A DNA stretch of 64,000 bases from Vulcanimicrobium alpinum (GCF_027923555.1 NZ_AP025523.1:2112484-2176483); one strand, 5' to 3'; shown: positions 27,186-35,571, numbered from the stretch's first letter. The notes: generated by a model not told the origin, from the letters alone. A program made the numbers and translations.

Positions 27186-28139
27186 ATGAGCATGTTGGGC
27201 GTCGATATCTCTAAGGACACGTTCCACTGCTGCTTGCAACGCGGCGAGAAGCGCAGTGAGGCGAGTTTTGAGAACACGCGAACCGGCTTCAGAAAGCTTC
27301 GCAGTTGGTTGCGCACGCATCGCGCCCACGAGGTTCATGTGTGCATGGAGTCAACCGGGCCGTATTGGCGCAACTTAGCGGCGAACTTGCACAAAGCGAA
27401 AATCCGGGTGAGCGTGGTGAACCCGACGCGTACGGCATATTTTGCGAAGAGCCGTTTGCTGCGGACCAAGACCGATGCGGTCGACGCTCGAATGCTGGCC
27501 CAATTCTGCGCCTCCGAGCGCCCCGCGCTTTGGGAGCCTGATAGCGACGAAATCCTGTCCCTGCGCGGTTTGCTGGCGTATCGCGACCAGCTCATCGCGC
27601 AGCGTATTGCCCTTACGCAGATCGTGCAATCCGTCGCCGTCGGAGCAACGCTGCTCAAAATGAACGAAACGCATCTGGTCGGTATCGCGGAGATGGTCAA
27701 GCAGATCGAGTCGCAGATCCAAGGTGTTCTTTGCTCGGATGTCACGCTAAGCCGGAACGCGCAGCTTCTTCAGACCATACCAGGCGTCGCGTCCTTGACA
27801 GCGGCAAACGTGCTTGCGGAGTTGCCGGTGCATCGGCTCCATAGTGCCAAAGCCGCAGCGGCGTATGCCGGCCTTACGCCGGCAGAGCGGCAGTCCGGGA
27901 CCTCGGTGAAGGGCAAGCCGCGCATTTGCAAGACAGGCAACGCGAAGCTCCGGCGGGCACTCTACATGGCTGCCCTGACGGTAAAGCGCAAAGTCCCGGC
28001 CTTCAAGGAGCTCGCCGATCGCCTCGAAGCGCGCGGTAAGAGCGGCAAGCAAATCATCGTGGCGGTGATGCACAAGCTCGTGCGCCTGGCTTACTCGCTA
28101 CTCAAGAATCAGCGGCCCTATCAACCCGTATCGGCTTGA
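27186..28139 (+). CDS. IS110-family transposase (DEDD recombinase)
   Basis: 317 residues. The RuvC-like DEDD N-terminal domain has Asp in MLGVDISKDTFHCC, Glu in VHVCMESTGPYWRNL, and Asp residues in LRTKTDAVDARMLAQF. The Tnp20 C-terminal domain has LQTIPGVASLTAANVLAELP, AAAYAGLTPAERQSGTSVKG and the catalytic-serine region KTGNAKLRRALYMAA. Such enzymes recombine DNA guided by a bridge RNA. The ribosome-binding site (AGGGAAA, 27173-27179) is intact, but IS5 separates the gene from its native upstream region. Confidence 0.95.
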   Translation: MSMLGVDISKDTFHCCLQRGEKRSEASFENTRTGFRKLRSWLRTHRAHEVHVCMESTGPYWRNLAANLHKAKIRVSVVNPTRTAYFAKSRLLRTKTDAVDARMLAQFCASERPALWEPDSDEILSLRGLLAYRDQLIAQRIALTQIVQSVAVGATLLKMNETHLVGIAEMVKQIESQIQGVLCSDVTLSRNAQLLQTIPGVASLTAANVLAELPVHRLHSAKAAAAYAGLTPAERQSGTSVKGKPRICKTGNAKLRRALYMAALTVKRKVPAFKELADRLEARGKSGKQIIVAVMHKLVRLAYSLLKNQRPYQPVSA

Positions 28140-28175
28140 CGGCGGACACGGAATCTGAGCTCAGGGTGACTGCGG

Positions 28176-28406
28176 CTAGGCGGCTGTCCTCGGATCGAGC
28201 TGCGGGACCAGCGTCGCGTGCTCGGCGAGCAGCGCGTCGCGGCGCATCCGCCATGACTGCACGCAATGCGCGGCGATCGCATCGACATCCGCGCGCGACT
28301 CCGCATCGGCGATCATCGCATCGATGACGTCGACCAGGCGCACGATCGCGGTGGCTTCGAGGAGTGCGCGGACCTCGGCGCCGCGCAAGAAGGTTTCTAC
28401 GTCCAT
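28176..28406 (-). CDS. Small helical protein of unknown function
   Basis: 76 residues, almost entirely helical and acidic (MDVETFLRGAEVRALLEATA, VDVIDAMIADAESRADVDAI), with a C-terminal amphipathic part (CVQSWRMRRDALLAEHATLV). GGAG lies 5 bases before ATG 28406. No family recognised and no membrane segment. The IS110 right end lies 12 bases beyond its stop. Confidence 0.55.
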   Translation of the reverse strand: MDVETFLRGAEVRALLEATAIVRLVDVIDAMIADAESRADVDAIAAHCVQSWRMRRDALLAEHATLVPQLDPRTAA

Positions 28407-28783
28407 TTCGACTCCGTTCACACACGCCGTCCGTCGGCGCGTATTACTCGTATCGGCACCCGCACCTCGCTAGACGAGTCCCGGGCGCTAGGTCTTTGGT
28501 CCCAACTTTGGCGCCGTCCGGAGAGGCACCAGCGCGGCACTTCGCACGGCACTTAGAGAGACCGGTATCAGAAAACGATCCCGAGCGATGGCGAGTTCCC
28601 TCGGGCGCGTCCCTAGCACTATTTGTTTCTCCCTCTGCGGTTGAGCAGCCGGTTATCCTCGACGGCGATGCAGGTCGAACTTTTCCCAAGGCGCCGGATC
28701 GGCAGACCGGTCGGTCGCCTTGCGCTCGCGACGGCGATCTCGTCGTCCCGGCGACGCACGCTCTGCGCACCGCAAGGAGTCTC
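28407..28783. other. Intergenic stretch without a supported gene
   Basis: 377 bases between the divergent small gene and the hydrolase. Frames are open by chance but show no start with a ribosome-binding site and no recognisable protein. It contains a GGCGC...GCGCC inverted repeat around 28486-28516. Promoters for both flanking genes must lie here; I cannot place them with confidence. Confidence 0.4.
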
Positions 28784-29599
28784 ATGAAACGATCCGCCTT
28801 CGTCGCCGGCGCAACGGCCGGCGCGGCGCTCACCACAGCATTTCCCGCTGTCGTCCGAGGAGCTCGCATGAAACCGAACATCGTCCTCTGTCACGGTGCC
28901 TTCGCCGACGAAACCGCATGGAAGCGGGTCGCGCCGCTCCTCCAACAGGCCGGCGCGAAGGTCGCCGTCGTCACGCTCCCGGGTCACAGCGACGCGGACA
29001 CCGCGCGCGCCGGCGCCGTCACGCTCGCCGATTACGTCGCCGCGGTGAACGCCAAGCTCGACGAAGCCGGCCCACCGGCGCTGCTCGTCGGTCACAGCAT
29101 GGGCGGCGTCGCGATCACGCAAACCGCCGAGCAGTACCCCGACAAGATTCGCGCGCTCGTCTACCTCAGCGCGTACTTGCCCGCGAACGGCAAAGCGCTG
29201 CAGGACTATGCGAACGATCCCGAGAGCAAGCTCGGCCCCGGGCTGAAGATCGACGCGCAGCACGGCGTTGGCACGATCTCCGCGGACACGATGCGCGCCG
29301 CGTTCTTCAACAACACGAGCGCAGCCGACGCGGAGGCGGGGCTGGCGCGGCTGCGGCCGGAACCGCTGCAGCCGTTCGGGACACCAGTTCACACCACGGC
29401 GCAGAAGTGGGGCCGCGTTCCGCGCTTTTACATCACGACGCTGCGCGATCAAGCCGTCGGACCGGCACTGCAGAAGTCGATGTACACCGCGCAGCCGGTG
29501 CAGAAGGTCTACACCCTCGACACCGATCACAGTTCGTACTTCTCGTCGACGGATCAATTGGCGAAGATCATCCTCGAGGTCCGCGATTCGCTGGCCTGA
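28784..29599 (+). CDS. Exported alpha/beta hydrolase
   Basis: 271 residues. The N-terminus MKRSAFVAGATAGAALTTAF looks like a twin-arginine-like or Sec export signal (Lys-Arg rather than Arg-Arg). The alpha/beta hydrolase core has the oxyanion region IVLCHGAFADETAWKRVAPL, the nucleophile elbow LLVGHSMGGVAI and the late His in YTLDTDHSSYFS. The pattern is like esterases/hydroxynitrile-lyase-type hydrolases. AAGGAG lies 6 bases before the ATG. The reductase gene follows after 6 bases. Confidence 0.88.
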   Translation: MKRSAFVAGATAGAALTTAFPAVVRGARMKPNIVLCHGAFADETAWKRVAPLLQQAGAKVAVVTLPGHSDADTARAGAVTLADYVAAVNAKLDEAGPPALLVGHSMGGVAITQTAEQYPDKIRALVYLSAYLPANGKALQDYANDPESKLGPGLKIDAQHGVGTISADTMRAAFFNNTSAADAEAGLARLRPEPLQPFGTPVHTTAQKWGRVPRFYITTLRDQAVGPALQKSMYTAQPVQKVYTLDTDHSSYFSSTDQLAKIILEVRDSLA

Positions 29600-29605
29600 C
29601 CGGCG

Positions 29606-30595
29606 ATGAACGGCGACGAGCGCGCGATGCGCGCGGCGCGCGTCCGCCGGTTCGGCCCGCGCGCCGACGCGCTGCATCTCGACGACCTCGCAATTCCGGC
29701 GCCGCAGCCGGGCGAGGTCGTCGTGCGCGTGCGCGCCGCCGCCGTGACGCCGCTCGACACGTACCTGCGCGCGGGCGTGGCGGTGGGCGACTACACGCCC
29801 ATCCTTCCCTACACGCCCGGAAGCGCGTTCGCGGGGATCGTCGCCGAGATCGGCGCCGGCGTGACGGACCGCGTCCCGGGCGAGCGCGTGTACGGCCGCA
29901 CGCGCAGCGGGGCCGCCGCCGAGTGGGCGCGCTGCGATGCGCGCGAGGTGTTCCCGCTCCCGGGTCGGGTCGATTTCGCCGACGGCGCGGTCGTCGCGGT
30001 GCCGTTCGAGACCGCGTGGTGGAGTCTCGTCGACGTCGCTGCCGCGCGCGGCGGCGACGTCGTCCTGGTACAAGGCGCGGCGGGTTCGGTCGGCGCCGCG
30101 GCGGTGCAGCTCGCGCGCGCGATGGGTCTGCACGTCATCGCAACCTGCGCGGCCGACGACGCGGCGCGCGTGCGCGCGCACGGAGCCCATGCGGTCATCG
30201 ACTTCCGCGATCCGCACTGGACCGAGGCGGTGCGCGAGGCCTCTGGCGGACGCGGGGTCGACGTCGTCGTCGAAGTCGCGGCCGCGACGAATCTCGTCGC
30301 CGACGCTGCGCTCGCGGCGCCGGGCGGACGAATCGTCGTCGTCGGGGGCACCGGCGCGACCACCATCGATCCGCTCGTCCTCATCGCGAAGGGCCTGCAC
30401 GTCGCCGGCGTGGATCTGCGCGCGATCGCACCGGATCGCCGCGCGCAGATTCACGCCGGAATCGCCGCCGGTCTGGAGAACGGCACGCTGCGTCCGCACG
30501 CCGCGCACCGCTTCGCGCTGCACGAGATCGTCGATGCGCACGGCGCTCTCGAAGAACGGCGCGGCGCGGGCGGCGTGGTCCTCGTCATCGACTGA
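29606..30595 (+). CDS. MDR-family quinone oxidoreductase / zinc-free alcohol dehydrogenase-like
   Basis: 329 residues. The N-terminal GroES-like domain (PQPGEVVVRVRAAAVTPLDT, LPYTPGSAFAGIVAEIGAGV) is followed by a Rossmann domain with LVQGAAGSVGAAAVQLARAM, the NADPH-binding motif of quinone reductases (QOR/ZADH group). Zinc-binding cysteines are absent. It reduces quinones or enones with NADPH. It is close behind the hydrolase and probably in one operon. Its 3' end overlaps the convergent regulator by 11 bases. Confidence 0.92.
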   Translation: MNGDERAMRAARVRRFGPRADALHLDDLAIPAPQPGEVVVRVRAAAVTPLDTYLRAGVAVGDYTPILPYTPGSAFAGIVAEIGAGVTDRVPGERVYGRTRSGAAAEWARCDAREVFPLPGRVDFADGAVVAVPFETAWWSLVDVAAARGGDVVLVQGAAGSVGAAAVQLARAMGLHVIATCAADDAARVRAHGAHAVIDFRDPHWTEAVREASGGRGVDVVVEVAAATNLVADAALAAPGGRIVVVGGTGATTIDPLVLIAKGLHVAGVDLRAIAPDRRAQIHAGIAAGLENGTLRPHAAHRFALHEIVDAHGALEERRGAGGVVLVID

Positions 30596-31466
30596 CGCCG
30601 GCGCGCGCGCCTCCTCGATCTGCGCCGGCTCGCCGGTCGAGCAGCAAGAGCGGAACGGGACGCGCCGCCATGCGCCAAGCAGCGTCGCCGCGCGTCCGTG
30701 CCCCGCGCAGCGCGAGGGTCGCGAGACCCTGTACCGCGTCGACACGCGCGAGCGTCGTGGGACACGGCGGCCCGATGCGGCGATCCGCGAAACCGAACGC
30801 GCCGACGCAGGTGCCGTCGCTCTCGACCGTCGCGGTGAGGTAGCTGCGCTGGCCGGTCCGCGCGCATCGCTCGCGCATCTCGTCGGTCGCGATCAGCGCG
30901 AGATCGACGCAGCCCGACAGCCGCGCCGCGAGCGCCAGGTCCCAGCCGGCATGATGCTCCCGCTCCACATCGCCTTCGATGCCGGCGATCAAGCCGCTGG
31001 CCGCAACGTAGGCGACGCGCCGGGGCGCGCTTTCGGTGACGAGGCCGAAGACGCCGCGCTCGCGGTCGTGACCGTCGTGCAGGTTGCGGACGATCGCGGC
31101 GATGACGTCGTGCGCACTCGATGCAGCGGTCAGCTCCCGCACCAGCCGTCGCCAGGACGCCAGGTCGCCGCACGGAGCGGCCTTATCGACCGGGATGCCG
31201 ATCTCGGGACGCGCCAGAGCGAACAGCTCGCGGCGCTGCGCCGTCGCAAGCGACAATGCGTCGGCGAGCCGGTGCAGGGCGCGAACGGAGAAGCGGGCCT
31301 TTCCGGCCTCGCACCGCGCGTACCACACCTCGCTCACCCCGATCAGTTCGGCGACCTCTTCCCGCCGCAGTCCGGGAACCCGGCGACGCCCGGCGGCAGG
31401 CAGCCCCACATCCTGGGGCCCAAGACGTGCGCGCGCCGCGCGCAGAAAGATGCCGAGATCTGCCAT
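30585..31466 (-). CDS. XRE-type HTH regulator with a MmyB-like ligand domain
   Basis: About 293 residues. The N-terminal helix-turn-helix (FLRAARARLGPQDVGLPAAG, RRVPGLRREEVAELIGVSEV, WYARCEAGKARFSVRALHRL) has the RRVPGLRREEVA signature of regulators that carry a MmyB-like C-terminal domain. The rest looks like a PAS/GAF-type pocket (REHHAGWDLALAARLSG). Such genes usually repress a neighbouring dehydrogenase or hydrolase, here likely the hydrolase/MDR pair. ATG 31466 or ATG 31484. Confidence 0.87.
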   Translation of the reverse strand: MADLGIFLRAARARLGPQDVGLPAAGRRRVPGLRREEVAELIGVSEVWYARCEAGKARFSVRALHRLADALSLATAQRRELFALARPEIGIPVDKAAPCGDLASWRRLVRELTAASSAHDVIAAIVRNLHDGHDRERGVFGLVTESAPRRVAYVAASGLIAGIEGDVEREHHAGWDLALAARLSGCVDLALIATDEMRERCARTGQRSYLTATVESDGTCVGAFGFADRRIGPPCPTTLARVDAVQGLATLALRGARTRGDAAWRMAARPVPLLLLDRRAGADRGGARAGVSR

Positions 31467-31588
31467 GCGCCGCCATCCTAGCATGGTCGCCGCCGCCCAA
31501 GGACGCCGAAAAACTGCAAGCTCGGCAACGGCCCAGGGCGCACAAGTCGTTTCTGTTACGCGGCCGAGCCTGCGCCTACGGTAATCAC

Positions 31589-32008
31589 ATGCCGTTCGTC
31601 CGCATCCTGCACGCGCGAAACGCCCTCTCTGTCGAGCAAAAAGAGCGAATGCTGCAAAGCGTCCTCGATGCCGTCGTCTCGATCGAGGGCGAGGGAATGC
31701 GGACCGGAGTCGGCGTCGCGATCGAGGAGGCGCTCGCGTCGCGCGATGACGCTCGCAATTGCCTGCCGTGGGTGACGATCACGCTGATCCGCGACGCACA
31801 GCCGCCCGATGCCCGTCGCCGGATGATCGAACGTGTCACGGAGGCGATTGTTGCCGTCGAGGGGGAGGCGCGCCGCGCGCAGGTCTGGGTCGGACTCGAA
31901 GAGTCGATCGCGAGCGGTGAGTGGGGCATCGGCGGAAGGATGCTGACGTTGGAGGCGATGCGGCGGTTCAAGGCCGGAGGCAATCCGTGGCCCGAGGACG
32001 CGCGGTGA
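31589..32008 (+). CDS. Tautomerase-superfamily protein with two 4-OT-like halves
   Basis: 139 residues. Pro directly follows the initiating Met (MPFVRILHARNALSVEQKER), the catalytic N-terminal proline of the superfamily. The chain has two related beta-alpha-beta halves, VSIEGEGMRTGVGVAIEEAL and VAVEGEARRAQVWVGLEESI, each like one 4-oxalocrotonate tautomerase subunit. The second half lacks its own free N-terminal proline, as in fused or asymmetric tautomerases. It is followed after 67 bases by the SDR and epoxide hydrolase-like genes, suggesting a catabolic operon. Confidence 0.82.
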   Translation: MPFVRILHARNALSVEQKERMLQSVLDAVVSIEGEGMRTGVGVAIEEALASRDDARNCLPWVTITLIRDAQPPDARRRMIERVTEAIVAVEGEARRAQVWVGLEESIASGEWGIGGRMLTLEAMRRFKAGGNPWPEDAR

Positions 32009-32075
32009 ACGCGCTCGCGAGCAGAACGCGATCGATGCGTTCGGTGCGCCCCGGCAACCCGCACGCGCATCCGCT

Positions 32076-32894
32076 GTGATCGCTCGCCGGAGCACGGTCT
32101 TGATCACCGGCTCGAGTGACGGAATCGGGGTGGCCGTCGCCGAGCGGCTGCTGCGCGACGGGGCGAGCCGCGTCGTGCTGCACGCCCGCTCGCGCGAACG
32201 TGGGGAGCGGGTTCTGCACGCGCTCGCGCCGCTCGGAGACGTCTCGCTCGTGACCGGCGAATTCACCGTGCTCGATCAGGTGCGTGCGATGGCCGACGAC
32301 GTACTCGAACGATACGCGCGCATCGACATCCTCGTGAACGACGCCGGGGTCGGCAGTGCGACGCCGCGTCCGCGCACAATCGACGGGTTCGAGCTGACCT
32401 GGCAGGTGAACTACCTGGCCGCGTACCTGCTCACGGCGCGGCTGCGCGAGCGAATCGGCGCATCCGCACCCTCGCTGATCATGAACGTCTCGTCCGTCGG
32501 CCACGAACTGGAAGCGATCCACTTCGACGACCTGGCGCTCAGGCACCGGAGCTACCCGCGCATCGAGGCATACTGCCAATCGAAGCCCGCGATGATCATG
32601 TGCACCTACGATCTTGCCGACGCACTGCGTGACTGCAGCGCCACGGTCAACGCGCTCCACCTGGGAACTTACGTCGACACGAAGACCGTGCGTCAGTCGA
32701 AAAACGCGCCCCTGACGTCGCTCGACGACGGCGCCGCAAGCGTCGTGCACCTCGTCAGCGGGAGCGGCGTCGCTGACTCGACCGGCGGCTACTACGACAT
32801 GCTGCAGCACACCCGATCGTCGGCGGCAAGCCGCGATCGCGAGCAGCGACGACGCCTGCACGAGGTAAAGGAACGTTTGCGCCGATGGCTGTGA
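32076..32894 (+). CDS. Short-chain dehydrogenase/reductase
   Basis: 272 residues, classical SDR fold: cofactor motif VLITGSSDGIGVAVAERLLR, NDAGV in place of the usual NNAG, catalytic Ser in LIMNVSSVGHE and the YxxxK pair in EAYCQSKPA. Overall closest to retinol-dehydrogenase-like SDRs. Substrate unknown. GTG start at 32076. Its end overlaps the next gene by 10 bases. Confidence 0.92.
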   Translation: MIARRSTVLITGSSDGIGVAVAERLLRDGASRVVLHARSRERGERVLHALAPLGDVSLVTGEFTVLDQVRAMADDVLERYARIDILVNDAGVGSATPRPRTIDGFELTWQVNYLAAYLLTARLRERIGASAPSLIMNVSSVGHELEAIHFDDLALRHRSYPRIEAYCQSKPAMIMCTYDLADALRDCSATVNALHLGTYVDTKTVRQSKNAPLTSLDDGAASVVHLVSGSGVADSTGGYYDMLQHTRSSAASRDREQRRRLHEVKERLRRWL

Positions 32895-33745
32895 ATCCGC
32901 GCTGGGAGCACGCGTTCGCCGACGTCAACGGGACGCGGCTGCACTACGTCCGCACCGGCACAGGGCCGCTTCTCCTCCTGCTGCACGGCTGGCCGCAAAC
33001 CTGGTACGCGTGGCGCCACTGCATCGACGCACTGGCCCAGACGCACACCGTCGTGGCCCCCGACCTGCGCGGAATGGGCGAGTCGCAGTTCGCTGACGAC
33101 GGCTTCGATCAGCGCACGGTCGCCGCCGATCTGCATGCGCTGATCGCTGCGCTCGACTTCCCGCGCGCGGTGATTGCGGCGCACGATTTCGGCGCCCTAC
33201 CGGCCTATCAACTCGCCGTCGATCATCCGCAGACGGTCGAACGGCTTGCGATCATCGACGTCGGCCTCATGGGCGCAGGCTTCGAAGACCTGCTGCGGCT
33301 CACGCCGGAGTTGAATCTCTGGTGGTTCGGATTTCACCTCGTCGAGGGACTGGCGGAAGCCCTCGTCGCGGGTCGCGAACGCGCATATCTCTCGTGGTTC
33401 TACAACGGACCGCTCGTCGTGCAGCGAAACGCGATCGGTCCGGGCGACGTCGATGAATACGTGCGGCGCTACGCCCAGCCCGGCGCGATGCGTCGCAGCT
33501 TCGCCTGGTATCGCGCGCTGTTCGCGGACGCTGCGTGCACCGCCGCTGCGAAGGAAGGGCTGCTGACGATGCCCGTGCTCGCGATCGGCGGTGAGGGTTC
33601 GTTCGGTGCGTACGTCGAGCAGAATCTGCGCAACGTCGCAAGCGAAGTACGCGGCGTCGTCATCTCCTCGTGCGGCCACTTTGTCGCCGAAGAACAGCCG
33701 CAGGCACTGCTCGCCGCACTGATCCCGTTCGTGCGCACGTCCTGA
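32885..33745 (+). CDS. Alpha/beta hydrolase, epoxide hydrolase/dehalogenase-like
   Basis: 286 residues. HGWPQTWYAWRHCIDAL carries the HGxP oxyanion motif of epoxide hydrolases, APDLRGMGES follows, and the nucleophile is Asp in VIAAHDFGALPAYQLAV, which points to an epoxide hydrolase or haloalkane/haloacid dehalogenase rather than an esterase. The C-terminal His is in ISSCGHFVAEEQPQ. The lid around WWFGFHLVEGL should define substrate choice. It overlaps the upstream SDR by 10 bases. Confidence 0.9.
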   Translation: MAVNPRWEHAFADVNGTRLHYVRTGTGPLLLLLHGWPQTWYAWRHCIDALAQTHTVVAPDLRGMGESQFADDGFDQRTVAADLHALIAALDFPRAVIAAHDFGALPAYQLAVDHPQTVERLAIIDVGLMGAGFEDLLRLTPELNLWWFGFHLVEGLAEALVAGRERAYLSWFYNGPLVVQRNAIGPGDVDEYVRRYAQPGAMRRSFAWYRALFADAACTAAAKEGLLTMPVLAIGGEGSFGAYVEQNLRNVASEVRGVVISSCGHFVAEEQPQALLAALIPFVRTS

Positions 33746-33889
33746 GGGGGCGGAAATACCTGTCGCTGAAGCGAGCGCGTCGCTTGCGCGCCGCCGGAAC
33801 TTCGGTCACGTTTTAGCGCGCCCGGGCAAGGCCGACGAGGTGGTCACGATGTTGCGCGACATTTTCGGATGCGCACTGGGTGAGCCGGC
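33746..33889 (+). pseudogene. Possible gene remnant cut by the IS3 element
   Basis: One frame reads NFGHVLARPGKADEVVTMLR then DIFGCALGEP up to the IS3 left end, with codon use like the host. No start codon is in frame after the upstream stop, and the frame past IS3 stops soon (36411-36478). It could be the leftover of a small enzyme (monooxygenase or VOC type) or chance. Weakly supported. Confidence 0.3.
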
Positions 33890-33960
33890 TACGTTGCCCC
33901 GGTGATCCGGGTCAGTGATACCGTGGGTTTCCCCGGCCGATGGGCCGAAAGGAAGCCCGC

Positions 33961-34210
33961 ATGCGGAAGTCCCGCTTCACCGAGACGCAGATCGTCTCGA
34001 TCCTCCGAGAATACGACGCCGGCGCCTCGTTCATCGAGCTCGGCCGTCGACACGGCGTTCATCCGAACACCATCTCCGCCTGGAAATCCCGGTACGGCGG
34101 CATGCAGAGCAGCGAGGTCGCCCGCGGTCGCGTGCTCGAAGACGAGAACGGGCGCATGAAGCGCATCATCGCGAACCTTTCGCTCGAGAACGACGCGATG
34201 AAAGAGCTAA
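33961..34210 (+). pseudogene. IS3-family orfA, interrupted by IS5 copy 2
   Basis: MRKSRFTETQIVSILREYDA, GRRHGVHPNTISAWKSRYGG and LEDENGRMKRIIANLSLEND form the IS3 orfA helix-turn-helix and leucine-zipper region. AAGGAAG lies 6 bases before the ATG. IS5 copy 2 starts at 34211 in the codons after MKEL. The original 3' end continues at 35532 (IAKNSWGP...) to a TGA at 35573-35575, where orfB begins. Confidence 0.88.
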
Positions 34211-35527
34211 CAGCCCCGTGAAAAAATCGGCGCTTGGTTCGCGAACTGCCCGTTCAGCACGGTTTTCGGGAGGTCGGCGGACCTCTCGAAGCCCGTTGCC
34301 GAGCGGTTCATCTCGAAAACGCCCCTCGGGTCAGCATCACTTCGCATCATGTCGCGGCCCTCAGATTGCGTATCCTGATCAAGTTGTACGCCGCGGCCGT
34401 CCAGCGCACAATGTCGCCGACCAGATCAAGCCCGCGGAAATGCACCTTGCGCAATCGGCCGATCGTCTTGCCCCACCCGAAGCTCTCCTCGATCAACTTG
34501 CGCCTGCGTTGACTCACCGTGTAGCCCGGATGGCGGACGGTTCGGCGGTCGATCGCGCTGCGGCGACGGGTCGTATTTTGAGCAACGTGCGGCGTCACGT
34601 TGAGCGCTCGCAACGCCTCGACAAAGTCTTTGGTATCGTACGCCTTGTCGGCGCCGAGCGTGATTCGGTTGCTTCCGCTGACCCCGCGAATCAATTCCAG
34701 CGCTGCTTCGCGTTCGGCGATCCCGGTCGCGCGAGTGGTCTTTACGCCGACGATCAAGCCGTTGCGATTCTCCATCAGAGCATGTCCGAGATAGCCGAGA
34801 ATCGCCGGCGCGCCGCTGCTCTTGCGGTACAACCGCGCGTCCGGATCGGTACTCGAGACGTGCGTCTCGTTGCTGCGCGGCCGGCCACGAAAGTTCACGC
34901 CCTCGTTGCGACCGCCGCTCGAGGTCGGCGGTTCGTCGTCCGACTTGGGCCGAAAGCTCTTGTGGCTGGCCCACGCCTCGATTAGCGTCCCATCGACGGT
35001 GAAATGCTCGTTCGAGAGCAGTTCGTCGGCACGCGCCCGCTCGACCACGGCGGCGAAGAACCGCTCGGAGATTTCGCCATTCAAGAACCGATCGCGGTTC
35101 TTGCTGAACGTCGAGGGGTCCCAGATCTTGTCGTCCATGCTCAAGCCCACGAACCAACGAAAGAGCAAATTGTAACGCAACTGCTCCAGCAGCATCGGCT
35201 CGCTGCGGATCGAGTAGAACATTTGCAACAGCAAGGCTCGCAGCAGCTTCTCCGGCGCGATCGATGGCCGGCCCCGTCGGGAGTAGAGCTTGGAAAACTC
35301 CGGCGAGAGTTCGCGCAGAATTTCGTTGACCATCACGCGCATCGGGCGCAACGGATGATCGCCGGGCACGGTGTCTTCCGGCTGCAACGTCGTCCAAACG
35401 GATGCACGCTGCTCATCATGAGTCCGCATCGGCCGCAACCTCACCAAGGTATGAGGAGACTTGCTCTTATAATACGCGAAAAACGCCGTCACGCCAACAT
35501 CAACTCGGCCGATTTTTCATTGGCCTG
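34211..35527 (-). mobile_element. IS5-family insertion sequence, copy 2 (inverted)
   Basis: 1317 bases, the same length as copy 1, flanked by CTAA (34207-34210 and 35528-35531), again a CTAR-type 4-base duplication. By eye it differs from copy 1 at only a few positions: one near the 5' end (GGCCA versus GGCCG), one silent change in a Val codon, one in the 3' non-coding part and one near the 3' end. It interrupts the IS3 element. Confidence 0.93.
34347..35492 (-). CDS. IS5-family transposase (copy 2)
   Basis: 381 residues, the same protein as copy 1, with the InsH-type N-terminus and DDE residues ([24 protein letters not shown]). The only difference seen in the coding DNA is silent (GTA for GTG in VKT). 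Its recent duplication and intact ends imply current activity. Confidence 0.93.
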   Translation of the reverse strand: MTAFFAYYKSKSPHTLVRLRPMRTHDEQRASVWTTLQPEDTVPGDHPLRPMRVMVNEILRELSPEFSKLYSRRGRPSIAPEKLLRALLLQMFYSIRSEPMLLEQLRYNLLFRWFVGLSMDDKIWDPSTFSKNRDRFLNGEISERFFAAVVERARADELLSNEHFTVDGTLIEAWASHKSFRPKSDDEPPTSSGGRNEGVNFRGRPRSNETHVSSTDPDARLYRKSSGAPAILGYLGHALMENRNGLIVGVKTTRATGIAEREAALELIRGVSGSNRITLGADKAYDTKDFVEALRALNVTPHVAQNTTRRRSAIDRRTVRHPGYTVSQRRRKLIEESFGWGKTIGRLRKVHFRGLDLVGDIVRWTAAAYNLIRIRNLRAAT

Positions 35528-35535
35528 CTAATCGC

Positions 35536-35542
35536 AAAAAAC
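35536..35542 (+). promoter_or_regulatory. Programmed -1 frameshift site of the IS3 element
   Basis: The heptamer A AAA AAC in the orfA frame (codons GCA AAA AAC) is a standard -1 slippery site. Slipping there leads directly into the orfB frame ([16 protein letters not shown]), fusing OrfA to OrfB, the active IS3 transposase. IS5 is inserted only about 9 bases upstream, so the signal survives but orfA does not. Confidence 0.75.
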
Positions 35543-35571
35543 TCCTGGGGCCCTCGCAGCGAAAAGCCGCG

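Larger units (their letters stand above)
25742..28164 (+). mobile_element. IS110-family insertion sequence, interrupted by an IS5-family element
   Basis: The transposase gene (27186-28139) is IS110-type. Ends are inferred from the direct repeat AGCTCAG at 25735-25741 and 28158-28164: IS110 elements lack inverted repeats and retain a short shared core at both junctions. The right non-coding end is only about 25 bases past the transposase stop, so the longer left end (25742-25850 plus 27172-27185) would hold the bridge RNA, as in the IS110 subgroup. IS5 copy 1 is inserted in that left end, 18 bases before the transposase start codon. Confidence 0.7.

Noticed and set aside
28486-28516. DosR-like palindrome (GGGACC...AAAGACC) near 28495
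   Set aside because: Only a partial match to the consensus in a GC-rich window and no DosR-type gene context; likely chance.
25847-35531. A composite transposon bounded by the two IS5 copies
   Set aside because: Each copy has its own target duplication (CTAG and CTAA), so they inserted separately rather than moving the block together.
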